Of a stretch of 64,000 bases of DNA, positions 40,640-52,596 are shown one piece after another (the stretch's first letter is position 1; each line of letters begins with the position of its first letter). Both the position numbers and the translations under genes were made by a program. Source of the stretch: Chionoecetes opilio (Eukaryota > Arthropoda > Malacostraca > Decapoda > Majidae); the NCBI GenBank assembly GCA_016584305.1, contig JACEEZ010022923.1:1-64000 (forward strand). Reading direction: 5' to 3'. The notes beneath the pieces were generated by a model that ran no database searches, had not been told where the DNA came from, and was given only the letters and a program-made list of their open reading frames with translations.

Positions 40640-43600
40640 TTGCGGGGGGTACGCAAAATGAGAGAACCCCTGCAAATTGAGGGAAAAAAGGGTGAAATGC
40701 AAAGAGTGGGCTGTTGACAACAAAAGGGAATGTGGGTTGGGCTTTGTAATGTTTGAGGGGGAATTTTTGAAAAAAAGGAAAACCTTTAGATGGGAAATGA
40801 ATGAATGGAAAATTGACGTATTTTGGGGTGACAGAAAAAAAAAGAGAGAGAGAAATTTAAAAAGATCTGAGACTTACATTTTGTCGGCAACCCGGGAAAA
40901 AGTAACAGCAGAAAAAAGGGGGGGCGGAAATGGGATACTTGTGAGGCAGGAAAAAGGTAATTTGATGTAAGGAACCCAGATGTAGGGGGGTGTGAATGGG
41001 TTTAATTTTTTAGGGAGTAAAGTCTGGAATTTTAAGGGGCAAAGGAAGAGAAAGGGGTCTTGGGGATAGTTGTTACATTACAGGGGGGGGGGGAAAAAAG
41101 GGAAAAAAAAGGGCGAGAGCCGAAATGAAAAGGGAAATATAAATTGTGCAAAAAGGGGTTTGGGAAAAAATAGAAGGGGAAAAAGTGATTGTGATGGGGG
41201 ACTGAATGGTCACTTGGGGTGGGTTTGGGGAGGAAGAAATGGGAAAAGGGCTTTCTGCTTGCCCTTTTCAGAGGGAAAATGAATTAGAAAATTTTTAATA
41301 GACCCTGGCTGAAAAAAAGAGTACCTGGAGTGGAAGGGAGAATGAAACTGCCATTGGGCATTTTGGTTTTGTGAACCGGGAAAGGGTAGAGAACGGGTGA
41401 AAATTTTTGTTGGTTAGGGAAAAGGGCAATCGACGTAGCGAGTGACCATAACTTCCCTGGGAAGGGTATGAGTGTTTTAAAGGAAAAAAAAAATGAACCC
41501 TTAAAAAAGGAGGGAAAGGACTTTTGAAATTAAAAAAGCAGACTGGGATTATTTTTAGAGAAAAATGGGGAGTAATGAGGCTGGAAGCTGGGAGAGAAGG
41601 GTTTTGGGGGTGAGAGAGGGGTGGATGAAATTTAAAGATAGATTTTTTAAGGGAAACTTAACAAGCCCCAGAAAAAGAGCTAGGCAGAACAAAAAGAGCA
41701 AAAGGCAGGACAAGAAAGAGTTGGTGGGAAAAATGAGATCGACAAGGGGCCCGGAAAAAAAGGAAAAAGTCAAATAGGAAAATGTTGGGGTCTGAGAAAA
41801 AATAGGTCAAACCCGTGAAGCTGAAAGAATAGAGTTTGAAAGGGCATGGGAAAGTATAAGGTAAGCAAAAGCAGTTTAAATGCTTGGGGAGGAAGGCAAG
41901 AGTGAATGAAGGGGAAAAGTGATCAGAGAAATTAGGGAAAATGAGGGAAAGGGGGTAGGGAAAAGGTTTTAAGTCTTGAGAGGCGAAGAAGTAAAACATA
42001 CGAAATGGGAGAAGAAATATTGGGGAATGGCAAAATCACCAAAGGGGAAAAAAGGGAAATTTGGGCAGAGCTGTAAAACTTCTGGGAAAAATTTTGGGGG
42101 TGTATTTAGCCTGAAAAGGACTTAGGGAACGTCTCTTTGGGGGGAAAAAGAGGAAATTTATGGATGAAAAATTTGAATGGTTAGATTGAAGGGGATGTAA
42201 GAAAAATGAAATTTTGGAAAGGCCCCCGGAATGGACGGTATCCCAATGAAATTTATAGAGAGGGGAGGTGAGGGGTAATTGAAGGGGAAAGAATTTAGTT
42301 GTTTTTTTCCTTTTTGGGGAGAAGGGAAAAGGGGGGCCTGGTGCCTGGAAAGACAGTAAAGGGGACCCTCATACTAAGGGGGACCCAAAAATGGAAGGAG
42401 TTAAAAATTACGGGCCCAAAAGCATGTGTGAAAACGGGTTTTAAAATTTTTTTGTGGGGTAAATGGGAAAAAAAAAAACCCATGAAGTTGTGGGAAAAAA
42501 ATAAGGTGATGGTGGGAAAGCAGAAAAGGATTCAGAAAAAACAGAAGGGTGAGGACAATTTTTTTGTAACAAAAGAAATGGGGAAGAAAAAAGGAAAGGG
42601 GGGAAAAAGAATTCTAGGGCCCTTTTTAGATATTGAGAAAACGTAAAGACAGAGTGGATAGGAAATGCTATTTAAGGTATTGGAGACGATTTGGGATGAG
42701 TGAGAAGGTTGTTAAAATGGAAAAAGCGTATGTATGAGAAAACACCGGCCCAATTTTAGTATTTGGGGACCTCGAGACTTGGGTGGGTGAATAGTAAAAA
42801 GGGAGTAAAACGGGCTGTTTTCCTTTCTCCTCTACTTTTTGGGTTTTTTGTTGAGGAAAAGGCAGTTGGAGTGAAGCGTACAGGTCTGGGGGGTGAAAAA
42901 TTTGGGGAAAGAGTTTGAGTGTACTGATGTTGCAGATGATGTTTGGGGGATCCCTTTGTTAAAACCACAATGGCCCACAAGAGTCTGAATTTCTTGGGGC
43001 TGGTAGGGGAAAGGGGCTTTTACGTTAGGCTCAGTAAGGGAAGAGTCCAAATGTTTTGGGGGTGAAAGGGGGTGACCCCTGATGATGACAGGGGTTTGAA
43101 AAGGTGGGGGGGAATGAAAAAAAAAAGGGAAAGAAAGGTACCAAATAAATTGGGGATTTTGGGTTTGGGTGATAAAAGGGTGTGAAAACTAAAAATTTAA
43201 GGATAGCTAGAGGGCCCCCAGTGGGGTTGGGAAAGGGTTTGGGAGTGTGGCAAGATGTCGGGCCCAAAAAGTATGAAGGGGGGAGGGCTATGGAAGGGTG
43301 TTGGGTTTTCCCTAGCATTTTATTTGGCCCCGGAAACAATGTGTGGTCTAGGGAGGATTGGACAGATTTTTAAATAACCCCAGAACCAAAACAAGGGGAT
43401 AGCTTAAGGAGCCCTAGGGTAGGGGGCAGTGGGAAACTATTTTGAGGAGCATGGGATGGAGCACGTTCCGAGAGAGGATAGCCAAAACCCGGGCTGAGGG
43501 ACAGAGCTGACTGGGAACAAAAGGAGGGCACAAATGGGCAAGTAAAAGGGTTTGGGAAAGGAATATGTAGGGGAAATGGATTAAAACTCAGTAAAAAATG

Positions 43601-43826
43601 GAAAAATGGCAGGTGAAAATGGGAATGTTTGTGACAGGATGATAACATGGGGGGTAAAGGCTGTATCAAAAAAAAATAAATAGGGGGGGGAAGAGAAAGG
43701 GAAAAAAAGAATGGGTGAGGGAAATGAGTGAGAAATCAGCACGGAAAGGTACAGGAGAAAGGACCAGCCAAGGTATGAAAGGTTCTATTATGGTGGCTAT
43801 GGATGGGATTTACTCTTCAGAGCCAG
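40640..43826 (+). pseudogene. LINE A copy 2, left part: endonuclease and RT (smeared)
   Basis: An element of the same family as 19326-20931 but longer. An EMNEWKIDV-like endonuclease start (about 40796) is followed by VIVMGD (about 41188) and an ASDHN-type box (about 41440). GPRNG/YPNEIYRE lies at about 42220-42260, corresponding to the AGPDGIP block. From 42740 the sequence follows copy 1 line by line (ETGWVNSKKGVKXGC..., a damaged YADD at about 42925) to 43826. Nearly every homopolymer is altered, giving dozens of shifts. It is cut by the Gypsy-type element and continues at 52042. Confidence 0.7.
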
Positions 43827-44255
43827 TGTCGTGGCCGCGAAACGATAGAAGAAGTGGACGAAGAACAATGTGAACAGGAGCCAGCTGAACAAATGGGAAC
43901 AGTAACAACAAACTGAGTGACTTTTGAAGACTGAGTTTTGATTGATTGTGCAGTGACCGTGACTATGGTCATTATCCAGTATATACAGTACATCCCGAAT
44001 GTTTAGCAAGTGTTAACGTAATGGTTCAGATTTCCATAAGACAGGAAGATTGTCAAGAGACAAATAATGTTGTATGTGATTATTATGTTATTTTAGAATA
44101 AAATGTGTGAAACTATAAGCTGCGTGTCTCAGCCCCACTTAACGAGCCCAGGTACCTTATGACCATCTTGTGCCTAACCAAAGTATTCAGTTGATAAGCA
44201 GCTTTTTGTCTTAAGCCTTTTTCATGAAAATAAATATAGAGGGAGGGGCTCGACA
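43827..44255 (+). repeat. 5-prime LTR (429 bp, internally deleted)
   Basis: Starts TGTCGTGG and ends CTCGACA. It aligns with the 800-bp LTR at 51238-52037 except for a gap of about 370 bp after AACAGTAACAACAAA (about 43910). AATAAA signals lie at 44097-44102 and 44229-44234, either of which could serve polyadenylation. Because reverse transcription makes the two LTRs identical, the gap arose after insertion or in assembly. Confidence 0.85.
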
Positions 44256-44259
44256 AAAC

Positions 44260-44276
44260 TGGTGTCAGGTGTGGGG
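44260..44276 (+). promoter_or_regulatory. Primer-binding site, tRNA-Leu-like
   Basis: TGGTGTCAGGTGTGGGG lies 4 nt after the 5-prime LTR. It resembles the complement of a tRNA-Leu 3-prime end (TGGTGTCAG...GTGGG), the usual place and form of a retrotransposon primer-binding site. Two or three positions differ, so the tRNA identity is tentative. Confidence 0.6.
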
Positions 44277-44328
44277 TTGAGACACAAAGTATTTGATGTG
44301 TGGGAGTGATAACAGCTGAGGTAGCTCA

Positions 44329-46200
44329 ATGTCAGGAACTCCAACTGAAAGATTTAACGTAGACTTTGTAAATCAACACGGTTATATATCAGAATCTGAA
44401 TTTGACGATAGCGATAAAGAATCACTTGAAGACATGGGTGTAGATTCAACCATGAGTGGTGGGGCTGTAGGGGGTAACCGTAATATCACTACGGATGACT
44501 TATCCATGCTGATGGCAAGACACACATTAAATGATTTTGGGCGTGTGACTGGCTTAAAATATTTTTGTGGGGGACTGGATAAGTTCGCACCTAATCCTAA
44601 TCCCCTTGCCACCCAACCCCAGAGAGTTTTTTAAGGGACTTGAGTTAGAACATGTTGAACTGGGATGAGTTGGGTAAGCTAGAGTTGACAAACAGCTTTG
44701 TTTGGGGAAATGCTAGGGCATTTTTAAAAGAATGCTTAAAAGAACTGGAAAGTTTTTTGTTGCGGAAAAGGGGGAGTTTTTAAAATTCCCCTGCCGATGG
44801 GGAGTTTTAACTCATGCAGATTTTAAATACCGGGAGGATTTAGGAAGACCCAAAGAATTTCTACTCGGGGTTGCGGACAGCATAGGGGAATTTGGGCTCA
44901 AAAAAAGACAAAATTTTGCACCTTTAAAAAAAAATATTTCTGGCCCCCTTTCTCTCATGTTTCCCCTCCACCGTAGATACTCTTTTTGCATCGATGAAAA
45001 GAAAGACCCTTTGAGCATATTAAACAAAGGAACGTTTGGGGCTAAGCCCACCCTCATTAAAATTACTAGAGTATAGTAAGGGGAAATATTGGGGAAAATA
45101 TAAATATGGGAAAATAAATAGAAAAGGGGATTAGAAAGGGAAAAGGAAGGAGGAGTATGGCCCTATGGAGCCGACACCAAAAATACCGGCGCTATACACA
45201 AAATAGACCATCAAAAAGACATTCAGCGGGATGCGCCACCGAGAAGAGAATGGGATCAGGGATCCCCAAGAAATTTTTTAAACCAACGACGCCCTAAAAC
45301 CCCCTCAGGCAGTAACTGCTTTAAAGGGGGGGCCGGAGGGGACATATTAAAGGAAAATTGTAGCAGCCCGGGCTCCCACCCGTTTCCCAGAAAAGAGGGA
45401 TGCTGGATGTGGGGCCCAGCTAGGGCATAGAGGGGTCGGGGTGCTCCCCAAACGCCCACCTTTTTAAGAGGGGCTCCCATGCGCCGGGACCCAGACATAC
45501 GCATAGAAAGGGGAAGGACAGGGCCCTTAAAAAAAAAAAACCCCCAAATTGGCCCCGGGTTTAAGGGCCCTTCACACGAAAGGGACCCAACTTTTTTGTT
45601 TGAAGGTCCGGGTAGGGGCGATTCAACCCAAAGTATTAGCAAAATAGATAGTGGATCCTCAGTCACAGAAATGGAGGAAAGGTTGTTTGAACCCATAAAT
45701 GGGACTATGTAGATGGGGAAAACCACATAATTTTAGAAGCGTAAAATAGCCCTGTACCTAAAAGGGGGTAGGGAAAATTTTAAATTAAATTAGGTCGACA
45801 TGGAAAAGCAAGAATGTATGATTATCCTAAAGAGATCACCTCCCAAACTCCTCAAATTTTTTAGCCTTGATTTCAGTTCAGGAAAGAAGCCGTGATTCAC
45901 CCGGTTATCCCTACCAACGGAGGTAGAAACCTAGCACAAACCTTTGGAGGTATTCCCCTAGAGGTAGGGGATCCCCCCTGAGGGGTGGTAGGTAAATATC
46001 CCCAGGATTGATGCGGGGAAGGGGGGAGAAGGAAAAAAAAATACATAAGGTGAAGGCAAGGGTTTTGACTTGTCTCCAGGCTGATGGGTTATGGGGACTA
46101 GAAGCAAAAACGGGGCTTACAAAAAGGTTTGTTTCTGCCAAATGCGGGAAAAAAAAGGTGGCATGCTCCTATATCCGGGTTGGTAAAGGCATGGGAATAA
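44329..46200 (+). pseudogene. gag-like region of the Gypsy-type element
   Basis: The first frame (44329-44634) begins MSGTPTERFNVDFVNQHG, is acidic and ends early at TAA. A second piece (44732-45076) has NISGPLSLMFPLHRRYSF. No capsid motif is diagnostic. A CGKKK..ACS cluster at about 46142-46176 could be the remains of a zinc knuckle. The assignment as gag rests on position between the primer-binding site and pol. Confidence 0.45.
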
Positions 46201-46679
46201 AGAAAAAATAAAGTAATTTTGTAATACCATATGCTAACCCAAGCCCCGATATTTACTTTTAAACTCCGACATGGTACAGGTCAAATAATACCTTGTGTAC
46301 AGTAACCTATGCAGAACCATTGCTATGGCTTGTAGCATAGGGGAAAGGGGACGAAAGTTAAACAATGCCAAGTAAAAAAAGTCTAGTAGTGAAAAAAAGG
46401 AAAAGACTAAGAAAAATGTTAGATTCTCTTTTCCCCTCAGGAAAAAAGAAAACAAAGCACTATCAACCACTGACAAATACCCTGGGGTTTTTTCCCTTAG
46501 AAGAGGAGCCACTTACTAAACCCCTTATTTTGTCATACTTCCCCAAGCAAAAAACTGAAAAAACCCATTTTTTAAAAAGCCATACCCTTCCCGATCAAAT
46601 ATCACACGCAAAGGGAAAAACAAAAGTTATTACCCCATAAAGGGGTAATTCACCCAACTATTCCCCTTAAAATTCCCTT

Positions 46680-48970
46680 TGGCCCCAGTAATGAAGAGGA
46701 TGGAGGAAAAAGGCTGTGCCTTGATTTTCGTAAGTTAAAGATAAACTAGAAAAGGAAAAACATCCCATTCCTAATATTCAAAGTTTTTTAAACCCAAATT
46801 TGGGTCATAGCAAAGTTTCACACCCCTTGATCCCGGGCTCGGGGTACCCAGGTACCACTGACCCCGGAGTCTATGCAGAAAACTGTTTTTCCCACCCCTT
46901 ATGGTTTGTGGGGTACAAGGGGTACCTTTTTGGATTAAAAACAGACCAGTGCGTACCAAGGATTATAAACCACATTTTGACGGCCTAGTGGGCAAAGGGC
47001 CCAGGTCTCCCTAACGAACCCTTGTGCTTGGTCTACCTTTGATTTTCAGTAGAAATCTCGGAAAGTGTAATCGTTTCGACAGCAAACATTCCTTAGGATA
47101 GAAAAATCCAGTTCTTTGAGAAAGAATGCACCCCTAGGACACATATAGTGCAGAGGGCATCAAACCACAACCAAGAAAAAAAAGACTCTAAAAAAACCTT
47201 CCCGTACCAAAAACGGTAAAAGAAGTACAAAGTTTCCTGGGGTTTGTTAAAACTATTACGAAAGTTTATTACAATTTTTCAAAAGTAGTGCACTATTCAC
47301 AAGCTTTAACGGGACAAAGGAAAGCCCCAAAAGCTAACCACCCAAAACATGGAAGAGGACGCACAAAAAGCCTTCAGTTTTTTAAAAAAAAGCTCACAGA
47401 GAAATTACTCTAAAATTCCCTGTTTTGGGTAAGACCTTCGTCCTGCGGGATGGTCAGTTTTTTGTTTTGGGGGGGTGTTAAAACGGGCCGATGGGGAAGG
47501 AAAAATGAAACCTTTGAGTTTTCACGCGCTTTAAAATTTCCGGGGAAAGTAAATACTGGGCCGTGGAACGAGGGGCATTAGAGTGTTTTTGGCCTCCATC
47601 AACAGACTTTTTTTTGGGGATAAAGTACGTATACAGAGTGACCACAGCCCGCTGGTCTGGATATTAAAGGGCTAAAAGCCCAAGGGGTCGCATAGCGCGT
47701 GGCAGACACTTTGAGTGAATGATTTTGAGGTAAAAATATTACCAGGTGAGAAACGTTGTTCCCGATTATTTATCGGGATAAAACAAAAAGAGAGTGACGT
47801 ACTAGAAAGAGAGATAAAAGGGGACGAGTTTTGGGTCCTAAGTATGACTAAAGGGAAAGTGCAAAAATTTTAAATGGGAACCTAAAAGAGGTTATTAGAA
47901 GAAGATACCGCCCCGGAAGTGAGGGCGGTGAAAAAAGTAGGAAGCGGGGGAAAGAGGTAGAGGTATCGATACCGGGAAGTATCCGTAGACCAAAAAGATG
48001 GTAGAGGAAATGGCTGTTAACTTTAAATGCGACGAGTATGGTCGCGAGCACGGTGCATGTAGTAACTAAAGCCCTTTTCCCCCAAAGCATTGGCGTTGCT
48101 CCCCGGGGTTAGGGCCCGGGCCACGGGGAGTCAAGAAAACGTTGGCAGGTGTAAGAAATTTGATCTGCCGGGGATAAAAGTCTCTATTACAAACTTTGCA
48201 AAACTGCCCGGTGTTGGAGCTGTAAAGCTAGCTCCCGGGGCAAAGGCACCATTAAGGGGGTACCCGAAGTTGGTACTCCGTATGAGAGGACCATATGGAT
48301 CTCATACCCCATAAGAACCGGAAGAAGGACATAAGTATTTTTATGACGGCCTAGACGTGATGACCAGGTACCTGATTGCTTTTCCGTTGAAGTCAAAGAG
48401 CGTAGTGAAATGGCACAAGCTTTTTACAGGGATGTAATTGTGCACAAGGAGCACCAGAGGTGCTCGTTACAGACAATGGGCGAGAGTTATTAACAATGGT
48501 TTGAAGCACTCTCAGAAAAGTTAGGGATAAGACATTTTTAAGGCTACCCATACCCCCCCGTATATGGAATAATAAAAAGAGTAAAAGGGACGATGTTAAC
48601 TTTAAGAACACTTGTGAAATAATAAAGGTTGGGGCAAATGGTTGCCTAACAACACATGCCTATAATACTGCCTATACAGAGTCATAAAGGGCTCTCCCTT
48701 CTTTCTCCAAATTTGGAGATGCAAGGGGCGCCATACAAAAACTTGACAACCTTGCCCCCCTTTGTACAACCCCACATATTTCAGAAAGAAACAGTGTTAA
48801 TTTCCCAAAAAGGTATACACTACCTGCCCGCATACCCGAGGAGGGAAGACCCGGAAAATGAGAGGGGGTTTTTAAAGGACAAAAAAGCTAGTAGTAAAAT
48901 AGGTGCAAGTATATTTGAGGAATATCCGAAAACCCGGGAACCAAAGAAGTTTGCAACCTTTTTAAAGGTC
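46680..48970 (+). pseudogene. pol region (RT, RNase H, integrase) of the Gypsy-type element
   Basis: Pieces in three frames show the Gypsy pol order. RLCLDFRKLK (about 46715) is the first RT block, and a VCLVYL stretch near 47025-47040 marks the active-site strand, whose Asp pair is altered. FVLRDGQFFVLGG (about 47438) and YWAVERGALECF (about 47560) correspond to RNase H. A C..C pair with AKLPGVGAVK (about 48140-48230) is the integrase HHCC region. HKYFYDGLDVMTRYLIAFPLK in parts (about 48328-48390) and VTDNGRE (about 48468) are integrase-core blocks. Frameshifts and stops are frequent, many at homopolymers. No intact enzyme is present. Confidence 0.7.
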
Positions 48971-49059
48971 CATACCGAGTCATAGATAGAAAGTGATGTT
49001 GTATTGAAAATAAGAATTAGAGGAGGTAAATAAATCAATCAACAAAAAAGTAAAAGTAG

Positions 49060-50640
49060 TACCTAGGAGGGCTAACATGTCAAAAAGTTAGGGTTTAGAC
49101 AAACTTCCCCTGGCAAGGAGAATAGTATGTGATACATCCGCCCCCAATGGCCCACATATGGTGAGGGGAGCATTTACCTCCTGTTCTAGATACTCAATAA
49201 CTAACGAAACAGCGGGTCTATCACATACTAGCCAGTATGACATGCGGAGGGTAATCCCCCGGGAAAGTGCGCTAAATTTAACAGTGATAATGAATCAAAT
49301 CGAAGCCCTCTTCCCGCCGGGGCCCATACGATCAAAACCACCGCCCCCAAATTACCCTTTTAAATGGGCAACGATAGAAACAGTGCGTCAGAGGGGGAAA
49401 TAAGAAAGTATCATAAGGATTGAAAAAGTTCAATTAGAAATCAGGGGCAGCAGGGCCGTAAAAATTCGTAACGTCTCTCATTTGCAGGGTCTGGGATGAT
49501 CAATCTTTTGGGAAACCTTTACCCAGCAAAAACAAACCATGAGAGCGGGGGTTGGCCTTTAATCCGGCTTTTTTGAAAGCTAATCCGGGGGGGGGTTATT
49601 AGTTCCAATCATGGGGAAAACCCCATGCGTATTTAAACCCCCTGATCGATGCTTTAAATCTGACAGCGGTGTTGCATGGAGTATGGAGATAGAAACGCTC
49701 AACCCAAAAGGGGGGATCTGCTTAAAGGGCTTTTGACGGGTTTTTACGGGAGTTCATAAATATTTAAGGAACAAAAGCATTCTTGACATCATGAGTGGTG
49801 TGCTCCACACTCACGTTATCGTCGCGGAGCACAAACTTTATTGGTTCCCTTTCTAACTTACTTTTTTGGGACGCGACGCAGGGAAAAGTTTACAAAATAA
49901 CAAGAACCTAGATAACCTTAATCAATTGACGGAATCTGAAGACAAACGTTTTAACATAATTCAGAGACCTTAAAATAAAGATACGAGAACCCCAACATAT
50001 TAATTCCCCAATATCCCGTCTGAGACCCGCAGAAACGCCCCTGATATTTTTGGAGATTTTTTTATCAAAAAATTAGAAATAGAAGGTGATGTAAGGTTGA
50101 TAGAAAAATATTTTTATTAATCCAGTTACATTGTCAGACCCGGCCCCTGACTTCCCAAATTGAAAATTGGTTTTATGGGAGCTACAAGTATGCATCCCCC
50201 TAAATTTTTCCCAGTGTATTGTTAGATTACGTAAGAAAGCTTACTGAGGGTCCCGGGTTTTTATTTCCCGCGGAAACCCAAATTCTTTTCCCTTTTAAGG
50301 GATATAAGTACTGTATATACGGCGACAGCTTCAAAGGTTCGCTTTTTACTATTTAGTTATACCTAAAGGGGGATCCTTCTGTCTCTTTGAGTGTTTGAGA
50401 TTATGCATTTCCCCCCCAAAAACCCTCCATGACCCAAGTATTTTGTACAAATAACACTGATGCTAGATATTTGGTATCAGAGGTCGTAACATGTCTGTTG
50501 GTCCCCAAGATTTTGAGCGGTGTAGGAGACATGACGCTCTTCTCATTTGCCGCCCAGGGGCCAATTTTTTAACGACAACGAAGTGTCTGTGAAAAAAGTA
50601 TTTCTAGGCCCCCAGATGCTGCGCCTCTGTCCAAACAGTT
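49060..50640 (+). pseudogene. Third internal region of the Gypsy-type element, function unknown
   Basis: About 1.6 kb lies between integrase and the proline-rich segment. Frames such as 49158-49403 (MVRGAFTSCSRYSITNETAG) encode ordinary-looking protein with few low-complexity runs, so this was probably coding. No signal peptide, furin-like site or membrane segment can be shown, and I do not assign it as an envelope gene. It could be a pol extension, an accessory ORF or sequence captured from a host. Confidence 0.35.
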
Positions 50641-51237
50641 GGGGGAGGGTTCGGCCCGTTCCACCGCTACCCGCAGGATGGGCTTTCGTTGGATAACCTA
50701 CCACACTTACCATGGTTTGCCCACCCGCTCCTTACAGAAGTTCCGGCAGACTATCCAAGGCACAGGGATCCCCAAATTTGGGCCCCCTGTGCGGTCCGCC
50801 GTCCTTTACGTTGCCGCGCTGGATAGGTGGGCGACGACGCGCCGCTGAGTGTCCACCCATCCCCCCTCCCCTAGCACCCTTGCTGGCAGGGGGGGAGAAA
50901 CGGGTCCGGGCTCGCTGCCCACGCCTCCCTCCCCTCTATGGGGGGGTTCCCCCAACGGAGCTGTCGTCCTACACCCAGACTCCTTCCTATCCACCGGGGG
51001 GAGGCGCCGCCGACGGAGTCCCCTATGCCCCTGGTGGGGATGGGTCTTGGTGGGCGCGGGTCCCCTACGGGATGGCCTGATGGGGGTTCGGTGGGGGGTC
51101 CGGCGCTTTGCACAGTCCCCCGTCGGACACTTCCCTAGATGTTCACTCTCCGGTTTAACATGGTGGCCCCCCCGTATCGCCCGGGACGGCGCGCCGTCCC
51201 AGATGGCGCAGGGGCCGCCACTTTGGGGGGGAAGGTC
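50640..51237 (+). other. Proline/glycine-rich segment and polypurine tract before the 3-prime LTR
   Basis: GC-rich sequence with overlapping open frames. One (50712-51080) is rich in Pro, Gly and Tyr, with PPLYGGVPPTE- and PGGGAADGVPYAPGG-type stretches. It may be the disordered C-terminus of an element protein. GGGGGGGAAGG at about 51225-51235, right before the LTR start, is the polypurine tract expected to prime plus-strand synthesis. Confidence 0.5.
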
Positions 51238-52037
51238 TGTCGTGGCCGCGAAACGATGGGAAAAAGTGGACGAAAAACAATGTGCAGGACCAGCTGAACA
51301 AAAAGGGAACAGTACACAACAAAAGACAAAAAACATGATTTTTTATGTGTGAGGAGGGTAGAGTAGAAGGAAATGATATTAGGAAATAGGGCGTGAAGTA
51401 GCGTACGGCCCAGTGGCGCCGGAAGTACATAGGGGCGTATGGGGGGGTAGACGCCGATAGGCACCATGGGGTTCTGGCCGTTCAATGACCTAAAAGATTT
51501 GTTAAAAAGGGGAAACCCTGAAAAGGGAAAACAGATACACAAGAGGAGCGAGCGAACAACGTTTCATATACTGGATTCATACCCACCCTTGTTATAAGGG
51601 ACTTGGCCCGTGATGTAAAACGTTTTCCCCCAGAAAAATAATAGCGAAAAGGACCCCTCTTCGGTGTCTTTTCCCGCTGGGTGGACCCCGGGAAATAAAT
51701 AACTGAGTGACTTTGAAGACTGAGTTTTTTATTGATTTTGCAGTGACCGTGCTATGGTCATTTCCCGTATATACAGTAATCCCGAATGTTTCAAGGTTTT
51801 AACGTAATGGTTTTAGATTCCTAAACAGGAAGATTGTCAAGAGACAAATAAAGTTGATTGATTATTATGTTATTTTAGAATAAAAGGGGTTTAAACTATA
51901 ACTGCGTGTCTCAGCCCCTTAACGAGCCAGGTACCCTTTTGACCATCTTGTGCCCAACCAAAATATTTTTTAGTTTATAAGCAGCTTTTTGTCTTAACCT
52001 TTTTCATGAAAATAAATATAGAGGGAGGGGCTCGACA
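51238..52037 (+). repeat. 3-prime LTR (800 bp)
   Basis: Starts TGTCGTGGCCGCGAAACGATG and ends GGGGCTCGACA, followed by the CCAG duplication. It includes about 370 bp (roughly 51320-51700) missing from the 5-prime LTR. The AATAAATATAGAGG block near the end is shared with the 5-prime copy. Differences between the LTRs are mostly base changes to a neighbouring base or run-length changes. Confidence 0.85.
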
Positions 52038-52041
52038 CCAG

Positions 52042-52592
52042 GACAAAGTCGCTGGAGGTAAATAGTCGCATGTACAGATGGAAGAATGGTGGCAGCAAGA
52101 TGTGTGTGATGTGTGTGACAGGAGTGGATGAAACCGTGGAGCACTTGATGCTGGAATGTGAACGGTATGAGTATGCTAGAACAAAGATGTTGGAGGTAGT
52201 GGTAGGAGAGGTCGGAGTGGAAAAATGGCGAGAGATGAAAGACAGGAGAGTGGAAATGGAGTACCTGCTGGGGTTGTGTGCTGAGGGGAGGAGTGACAGT
52301 CGTGTGATTGAGAGTGTGAAAGAATTCTTGGAGAATTCTTGGAGAGCACGCATGCGAGAGCATGAGAGGCAGGGGGCCCCTCAGTGATGGGGGACCCCGT
52401 ATGGGTGTGGTGCTGGGAGGGGGTGGAACACCTGGCTGTGTTTCCCCCCCCCCCTTTTTGCTTCTCTCCCAACAGATTACGTGTGTGGGAGAACGCCGGA
52501 CCAAAGGCTTCACCGACAGCATCCGCTGGGTGACTCCCAAATCAAGATCAAGATCAAGATCATCGCCGAGCTCTCGCGCAGATTGCTTAGTG
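52042..52592 (+). pseudogene. LINE A copy 2, right part: C-terminal finger and 3-prime end
   Basis: This is the continuation of 40640-43826 beyond the LTR element. It opens CCAGGACAAAGTC, matching copy 1 at 20396. The frame 52070-52387 is intact: CVMCVTGVDETVEHLMLEC is a C..C...H...C finger, and the frame ends with RMREHERQGAPQ and TGA. The untranslated region ends with (ATCAAG)n at about 52540-52560. Unlike its left part, this piece is clean, which suggests the smearing is a sequence-quality matter. Confidence 0.8.
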
Positions 52593-52596
52593 TTAA

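Larger units (their letters stand above)
43827..52037 (+). mobile_element. Gypsy-type LTR retrotransposon inserted in LINE A
   Basis: An 8.2-kb element bounded by related LTRs that begin TGTCGTGGCCGCGAAACG and end GGGGCTCGACA. It is flanked by CCAG on both sides (43823-43826 and 52038-52041). LINE A copy 1 has the same site with one CCAG. Internally the order is gag-like frame, RT, RNase H, integrase and then a third region. RT before integrase indicates the Gypsy rather than Copia order. The 4-bp duplication also fits. All coding regions are heavily broken. Confidence 0.85.

Noticed and set aside
39571..40656. Long Pro-rich minus-strand frames as a host gene or a further I-like copy
   Set aside because: No motif could be matched, the sequence is strongly smeared, and G-rich composition alone keeps the minus frames open.
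49060..50640. Envelope gene of the Gypsy-type element
   Set aside because: Position fits, but no signal peptide, cleavage site or membrane segment could be seen, so it is left as unknown.
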